Below, one piece after another: positions 58,545-64,000 of a stretch of 64,000 nucleotides of DNA. The stretch's first letter is position 1. Each line of letters begins with the position of its first letter. The stretch lies in NCBI GenBank assembly GCA_020746875.1, contig JAGTJL010000003.1, forward strand, positions 2,852,001 to 2,916,000. The letters run 5' to 3'. A program made the translations under genes and the position numbers. The notes below the pieces were generated by a model. It was not told the DNA's origin and ran no database searches. It was given only the letters and a program-made list of their open reading frames with translations. Source of the DNA: Rhexocercosporidium sp. MPI-PUGE-AT-0058 (taxonomy: Eukaryota > Ascomycota > Leotiomycetes > Helotiales).

Positions 58545-59247
58545 AACAGGCCAGGGGGCGCACAGCCACAGTAGTCCACAAGTGGACCTCGCTAAAAATA
58601 ATTAACTAAAAAATAACGACACCCAATTCGCCTTCTACTGTATTTCGCTGGAAAGGGATGCGATTTTTGGCTCTGTACAGGGCCACTTTTTGCTCTAGCT
58701 TAGTCGGAGGTTGTCGGAAGCCGGGGTTTTCCGGCAAGACAAGGCCAGCCACAAGTGTCGTAGCCACCACACCTGTTGCAGCCGCTAAAGTCTTAACGAG
58801 ATTACTACAGCCACACCGCCACTGCCCAAGATTCTGGGTCGCTTAATTGGAGGAGGTATCAGCCTATATGGCGATGGCGTATGCCATGGCCCGCTCTAGC
58901 CGCCACAACACTAAGAATAAACTTTTAGCATCGTGATCAGTCTCGGAAATCCACGTCTGATCGTTTTATAAGAAAATTTAGAAAAAGAGCTTCGTGGTGG
59001 TGTCGCGAGTCGAAGGGTCCTAATGTAGGTTGAAATGAGGCTCTCTATAAACTCATGAGGGCAACAACGACGCAATGATAATTTTCAGAATTGATATGTC
59101 AGGAGTGTTTAGGAGAGGTATGTAAAACATTTGTAAATAAAGGAAGATAGAAATTTCGATGCGTTCATAGATTTACAGTTCATTAAACTTCAAGTACCTA
59201 GGTTTTATCTCGTCACAGGGTGCGTCTCGGGACACAGGGATAGACGT
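58545..59247 (-). mobile_element. TIR-element copy, the unfilled paralogue of the 29366/42241 copy
   Basis: Its terminus at 59247 (before TA at 59248-59249) reads, on the minus strand, ACGTCTATCCCTGTGTCCCG. Minus-strand sequence then matches 29366-29731 and, after the TA at 58880-58881, matches 42241-42470 without a gap. No second terminus was found and no protein is recognised, so it is a truncated or non-autonomous copy. The termini match those of the pogo element at 44906 and the MITE at 45965. Confidence 0.75.
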
Positions 59248-59305
59248 TAGTCGAGAAGGTCTTTGTGCTTTGTTCTGTAATTTTTTTAATCGAGCCTCTT
59301 ACTAA

Positions 59306-59340
59306 GGGTACGATTAAAATGGCTCGGTTTTGGTGAGGCA
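59306..59340 (+). repeat. Left TIR of the MULE
   Basis: About 35 bp, inverted copy at 61675-61709 with a single G/A difference. Confidence 0.85.
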
Positions 59341-59378
59341 GGAACGGAAGTTAATTTCGCCGACCCGATGCGCTAAGC

Positions 59379-61671
59379 CTAAAATAGAATCGCCTCGTCG
59401 CTCCGCTGTAGCCACTCCGTCACCGACCGACCAATGAAAGCACTTGTATAGTCAGCTAGCTCTACTTCCCAACGACGTAATAGCCTTTCACGTGCCTCTT
59501 CGTCGAGCGAATCAGAGATCTCAACTACCTCAAAAAAGCGGGTCCTAATCGATTCCAAAGCCTCGCTCGTGACTAGTTTCGCTTCCAAGTCACGTGATAG
59601 TACCTTTTCCTCCACGCTAGCCTCAATTAACCCCCTACTAGTATAAATCTCGAACCCTGATTCGTCGAATTGCTCGGCTAAATCGGCCCAATCCGGCTCT
59701 TCTATCTCTCCGAGGATCTCCCAGGCGTAAATCACGTGCTTACACGGAAGCCAATAAGATCTTGCGAAACGACAATCGCACTTACCTAATTCGGAAAGGC
59801 CTGACTCGTCACCTGACTCCGCAAGCTTCTCAGAGCCTTTTATCTCTTCTAATAAGAGTAATTGCACGTGATATGGAAAAGCGTCTAGCCACGGATGCTC
59901 TAGCGTTGCACTAAGCTTCTTTTTTGACCAATCATAAGCTGCCTTTTGAGCACGTGATATATACTGGCTATCGCATTGAGCGATAAGCGAGATAATACCG
60001 CTAAGCGAGTGCTTCGGCCGTACGGTAAGCTTAGTAATCCGCGCTAAGGCTTTAAGCGAGCGGTGGTAAGCCTCATTAGGATTGGTCGTTAGCACCTGTA
60101 GTAGTAAGGCTGAGTGCTCACGTGAGTAATTAGCCCAAAGCGGTAAGGTCTTAAGCCAATTATCACGAATGTATTTAGCCTTTTCGGGACTAACGGCAAC
60201 CTTAATCGCTTTCGCGACTGAATCGCGTGCGCCAGTCTCGGTACGACGGTTACAGAGTGCCGCCATCACGTGGCCACGTGATTTGGCGTCAGCGCTAGTG
60301 CCGAGCTTGCGCTTAAGCGTCCGCATACAGTGGACCCGGCAAAGCAGGTGCGAGATCTAAGCGTTATAAGTGGTCGGATAAGAAATAAGGTTATCGCGGC
60401 TCGCTTACCTCTATTTCCCCGCACACTAAGCCCGGAAAGGCTAAGCGAAACGCCCGCTGCTCAGCCCCTGAGTCATCGCTTAGTACGTAGCGCAATTGCT
60501 AATTGCACCACTGCTTAATAGCTAATAAGAGCTCTGCGATAAGCTCACCGAACTCGTGTGATAAGAGACCATGTGCGATAGGGTGCCAGCAAGCGTATTG
60601 GTCGCGCGTCATAATCGTAAAAAGCTTCCATTCTAATTGATTGGTTTTGTGAGTGCTATCGATAAGCGAGAGGTGCCCGTGCGCCTCTAGCGTGCGTAAG
60701 CGAGCCGGATCGGCGAAAACAAGACCCCGACCATTCACGTGATCTAATGACGTAGCGCTAATTTGCGACGCTTTCCAGCCTAAGCTAGCAAGCGTCGCAA
60801 GTGCTTCGCTACCTTGTAGACTGACGTCATCTTTTACGTCTGTTGTAGCCCAGAGTCGATTTGGATTGGCTAGCCGCCACGTAAGACCCGCATTAATGAC
60901 GTCTTGTCGAGTGAGGTAGGCTCCGCCAGCGGCCGCTAGTCGCGCGCGCGCATCGGGCCGACCCTTTCCGGTAAGCGAGCCAATAATAGCTGCCGGCGGA
61001 TACCCCTTTGCAACCTCGGCTCCGACGAGCTCCCGAAGGAAGCTGTTTCGCTTATTAGCGTCACTTTCGTCCAATGAATGAGAATGCTGAAGGCACGTGA
61101 CCAAATCTGAGTGCTTTGATTGGCTCCTTAGATAGTATTCGTAGTGCGTAGAGAAGGCAAGAAGGTTAAAACTGACGTCACAGCCAGTAATAACGCGCTT
61201 AGTCGAACTAGCGCGCTTGCCTTTACTTGCTGAAGGTACGGCACGTGATCGCTTAAACCGACAGATCACGTGATGTCGCACGTGCGCGGGCCGGCCGTCG
61301 CGTTTTCGGAAGCCGACACTCTCTGATTGCCGAATAGAGTAAGCGTTATCGATAAGGGGCCAGAACAGCTCGTGATTGGCTTTATTAAGCGAGAATGGTA
61401 CTGGTAAGGTAAAAAGGATCTGCCGCACGTGATCTATATCACGTGGTAAAGCAGAGAGGACGTCCATAATAAAGCTTAAGGAGAGAGGTAAAGGTAAAGG
61501 CAAAGGCCTTGAAGTGAAGCTGTGTGGTAGCACAATTAAGTGATTGGCTAAACCCCGGTATCGGGGAAATAAAGTGGCGGTGAGCGACGTCAGCACGGAG
61601 TAATTAAGGTCCGAGTGCACGTGCACAATTTTGATTGGCTGAACGGCCCGATTGCCTCCGGTTGATGCCAT
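59379..61671 (-). CDS. MULE transposase with one in-frame UAG at a conserved Trp site
   Basis: Exons 61671-60409 and 60356-59379 join in phase across a 52-nt intron. The first exon has an N-terminal DNA-binding-like region, a VITGCDVSFNLLAF segment and the transposase core with LSLIDSTHKTNQLEWKLFTI (first catalytic Asp), CWHPIAHGLLSHE and VLSDDSGAEQRAFRLAFPG. The second has HLLCRVHCMRTLKRKLG, NPNEAYHRSLK and a SWIM zinc finger (CDCRFARSYWLPCKHVI) before an acidic C-terminus. TAG at 60499-60501 interrupts it between WCN and QLRYVLSDD, where relatives usually have Trp. It is the only lesion I see in about 745 codons. MULE transposases cut and paste DNA using a DDE triad. The first ATG may be upstream of the true start; a second candidate is near 61468. 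Confidence 0.8.
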
Positions 61672-61674
61672 GAG

Positions 61675-61709
61675 TGCCTTACCAAAACCGAGCCATTTTA
61701 ATCGTACCC
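61675..61709 (-). repeat. Right TIR of the MULE
   Basis: Inverted copy of 59306-59340. Confidence 0.85.
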
Positions 61710-62122
61710 GTTCCCCCCGGTTTACTCGCGATACTTAAAGTCTTTTCAAGATTCGGAGCACTTAAGGAAAGGTCCTATTACGAAATAAGATAGCTCTAAA
61801 TTTTAAACACACTTAGAGACGAATAGAATGCAGTCCGAGAGTGCCTTCGAAATTTTATCCGTAGGATAAAATAAGAAGGTTCTTCGAAGAGAAGAGAGCG
61901 CAGTGCTTTCGGGAAATCCTTTTTCTAAGTTAATCCGGTTTGATTACATAATCTTTTTCTCTTGGCAACCTCCTCTTAGCCACTATTTTAGTAAGCTCGT
62001 CTTAGCCACTGTTTCTTTCTCATACTGCTTTCTTTTTTGTTTGGCAAAGGTGTGGTCCGTAGTGGAATGAAAAGCATTAGGCCTAGCCAGCGAGGTCATA
62101 TAGTCATACGCAATCTCCTGTG

Positions 62123-62159
62123 AATTTCGAAGGCTTCGTGCAAGCCGTAGGCTGGCACC
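62123..62159 (+). repeat. Direct repeat, copy 1
   Basis: AATTTCGAAGGCTTCGTG then a diverged GC-rich part ending GCACC; the second copy is at 62422-62459. Confidence 0.6.
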
Positions 62160-62421
62160 TAAATAACAGCCTAATTACCGAAAGGAGACGTATACTTTAG
62201 CAGCCTTACGTTTCATTTAAATATACATTTCTATGCAAACTGTTTTTTCTATAGTCTACGATTCATTATCTATTGAATTTTATCCCGCTGTTCCTGAAAC
62301 GTGTCACGTGTTTATCTAGTTAGTCTGATGCTGTCTGTGCGCCACACCTCAAACTTTGTCAATCTCATTCACTTAGCACCTACCAATTGTGATTTCTATA
62401 CTCTATTCCAATACTCTAATC

Positions 62422-62459
62422 AATTTCGAAGGCTTCGTGTGAGCCGCAGGCGAGCACCC
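62422..62459 (+). repeat. Direct repeat, copy 2
   Basis: Same first 18 bases as copy 1 at 62123, ending GCACCC. Confidence 0.6.
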
Positions 62460-62693
62460 ATGTTGCGCCGTGTGATAAGAGGGTCCATATATTTCAGTGC
62501 TGAGTAATGTACGTTAGCCGAGATAAAATGGACTATATTCACCTCCGGGCTCGCTATATTTCACTTAGCCACCGTTTTAGGCTTAATCACGTGCGTGGCG
62601 TAAGAACAAATTTCTCGAACTTTTCATCGCCAGGCGGCCGGGCGCTGGAGCGCCTGTATCTCATCGCATTTGGTTGTTACATTGAAAACTCTT

Positions 62694-64000
62694 CTAATAA
62701 TCCCACCAGACTGTCTCACTATCTGAGTCTGGGTCATCATCTACATGTTGATAGGATCCCTGTGCGCTGGGATACGTGCTGTTTCTTAGAAACGAAGGCA
62801 CTCCAAGTAAGTCTCCCACGGCAGCCTCCAACATGCAGTAGATATTTCTCCTAGCCAAGTGGCATGCCATCTCAAGGGGTATTGAGCCATATCGACTGCA
62901 TTGTTTTGGATTTGCACCCCATATCAATAATAGCTTCACTGCGCTTTCATGGCTGTTCTCAACAGCCTCTATCAGTGGAGTCCAGTTGTCCCAGGTCGTA
63001 GCATCAACTTCGCTCCCTTTTTCATGAAGAAGAGACAGAATACGAATAGAACCTCCACGAGCGGCTCTATAGAAAGGTGTAGTTCCTGAACATAAGCGCG
63101 AGTGAAGGGATGCCCCTGCTGCTACAAGTATTTCTACTGTCTCTTCACAGGCATTTCCTACAGCAAGGTGGAGTGGTGTAAGTCGTCGATCTTTCGTTGG
63201 CAAATCAATGTCTACACCAAGTTCCAGGAGCTTCTTCACAATCGAGACCCGATTCCCGCTCGCTACCGCAGCTAAGCATGTGAAACCATCCTCAAAGTGG
63301 CAGTTGACGTCCGGCAGCTCTGGTAGAATTATATCAACAAGTATTTCTAACCCCATCCGGATAGCGAAGCAAAGAGGTAAAAGAATGAAAACTCTCACTC
63401 CACGACAGATACGACGAGAGACAAATTGCCATGTTCGGTATGTGGTTAGGTGTTGTTTCGGGTGAAAGAACCAGAATAATATTGATTTCAAATAATCTTC
63501 AGATAATTCGGAACAATATACTCCAGAATTTGGCAGGTGCATTGCCCAGTTGACTGCGGCGTACTCTAAGAAAGAATACTTGCTCGTCGAGATGACTGCA
63601 TTTAGTTTATTAATAAAAGGAACATGGAAATCTAAAAAGGTAAGATATTGAAGGCATATCTTAGTAACTATCGTGTGGGCTTTCCCCAAGTCGATCCCAA
63701 AGTTCGCGATGAGAAATTCTTTCGCTGTATAATGGATTAGATAGACCTTCTAGTCTACCACAGTCACAAAGAGTCCGGAAATATATCTCAGCGAGGCTTC
63801 AAATCTTGCCTCGTTATCTAGGTCGAGGTCAGCGTAGGATTGATGGTAATGTTCGATAGCTAGAGCAACGTTCATTTCCCTGAGGGTGAGTGGCCTAGTT
63901 GCTGCAATAATTATATGGAACATCTTCTGTGCCTAAGGCTGTTCATCCTCCCCAATCTTTAAGAGAATCGCGTCGTAAGCTTTATCGACCGAGGAAGGAA
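62694..64000 (-). pseudogene. NACHT/ankyrin-type gene, 5' end beyond the window, two in-frame UAGs
   Basis: Minus-strand frame entering from the right edge: VDKAYDAILLKIGEDEQP, TAG (63933-63935), KMFHIIIAATRPLTLREMNV, YADLDLDNEARFEASLRYIS, GLFVTVVD, TAG (63750-63752), KVYLIHYTAKEFLIANFG. This is the region that follows the NACHT domain in fungal NLR-like proteins. Ankyrin repeats follow, for example TPLHLAVGNACEETVEILVA and TPLIEAVENSHESAVKLLLI, ending in an acidic tail (DDDPDSDSETVWWDY). Everything except the two UAGs is in one frame. Fungal NLRs act in non-self recognition with a variable N-terminal effector that lies outside the window here. The Trp status of these two sites is unclear; Ser or Lys would be usual at the second. 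Confidence 0.65.

Larger units (their letters stand above)
59306..61709 (-). mobile_element. Compact Mutator-like element (MULE)
   Basis: Inverted repeats of about 35 bp bound 2.4 kb: GGGTACGATTAAAATGGCTC then GGTTTTGGTGAGGCA at 59306, and the reverse complement with one difference ending at 61709. Nearly the whole interior is the transposase gene. I see no direct duplication: the 9 bp outside are TCTTACTAA on the left and GTTCCCCCC on the right. Base composition is normal and the repeats are nearly identical, so the insertion is young. Confidence 0.82.
61710..62693. other. Intergenic with a hairpin and a direct repeat
   Basis: Near 61855-61873 a perfect 8-bp inverted repeat with a 3-bp loop occurs (TTTTATCC GTA GGATAAAA). 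A ~38-bp sequence beginning AATTTCGAAGGCTTCGTG appears at 62123-62159 and again at 62422-62459, about 300 bp apart, with several differences in the second half. No gene supported. Confidence 0.5.

Noticed and set aside
44906..59247. A 14.3-kb segment bounded by inverted TIRs with TA outside, containing two HET genes
   Set aside because: The right terminus continues into DNA homologous to the separate 29366 element rather than to the 44906 element, so the two ends belong to different copies and not to one large composite transposon.

Overview
This is nuclear DNA from a filamentous ascomycete (Pezizomycotina). The evidence is short GT-AG introns of about 45-60 nt, HET-domain genes, an AOS1 gene and a BMT5-type rRNA methyltransferase gene, pogo/Fot-like, Mutator-like, Copia and Tad-like elements, a DUF3435 recombinase relative, and one very AT-rich block whose substitutions look like repeat-induced point mutation (RIP). 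Class is uncertain: Leotiomycetes or Sordariomycetes would fit.

Layout. 1-15.8 kb is a gene-poor accessory stretch: an Hsp70-like gene with two in-frame UAGs, a five-exon membrane protein, a small secreted Cys-rich protein, and three decayed genes (nucleoside hydrolase, GFA/CENP-V-type protein, fungal membrane protein). 15.8-23.6 kb is a conserved block: BMT5-like methyltransferase, AOS1 (SUMO E1 subunit), a conserved unknown protein, and a CECR5-like HAD hydrolase. 23.6-29.4 kb holds a Tad-like LINE remnant and a HET gene. 29.4-42.5 kb is one nested transposon stack: a TIR element carrying a pogo element (29734-42238, TA duplication), which carries a Copia element (30849-41159, ACTTC duplication), which carries a solo LTR (35261-35462, GATAT duplication) and a gag-only LTR element (36603-38378, AATCC duplication). 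An unfilled paralogue of the pogo target lies at 58880 on the other strand. 42.5-64 kb mixes HET genes with transposons: HET (43142-44251), a pogo transposase split by a 247-bp MITE, HET (48525-50414), a Tc1 remnant, a HET gene with five in-frame UAGs (52624-54610), a 74-bp minisatellite, a decayed DUF3435 gene, a compact MULE, and a NACHT/ankyrin-type gene running off the right edge.

Main points. HET and NACHT/ankyrin genes suggest a non-self-recognition region invaded by transposons; each proposed insertion is supported by terminal repeats and target duplications. The most unusual signal is in-frame UAG codons in otherwise well-preserved genes, several exactly where the family has tryptophan. 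In the 52624-54610 HET gene the three-exon frame is otherwise continuous over 610 codons; five UAGs occur, at least three at conserved Trp sites, while about 38 Gln codons are all intact. RIP-type TGG-to-TAG mutation or recoding of UAG to UGG by A-to-I mRNA editing (known from sexual-stage fungi) are the competing explanations. RNA data would decide. All intron and exon positions are read by eye.
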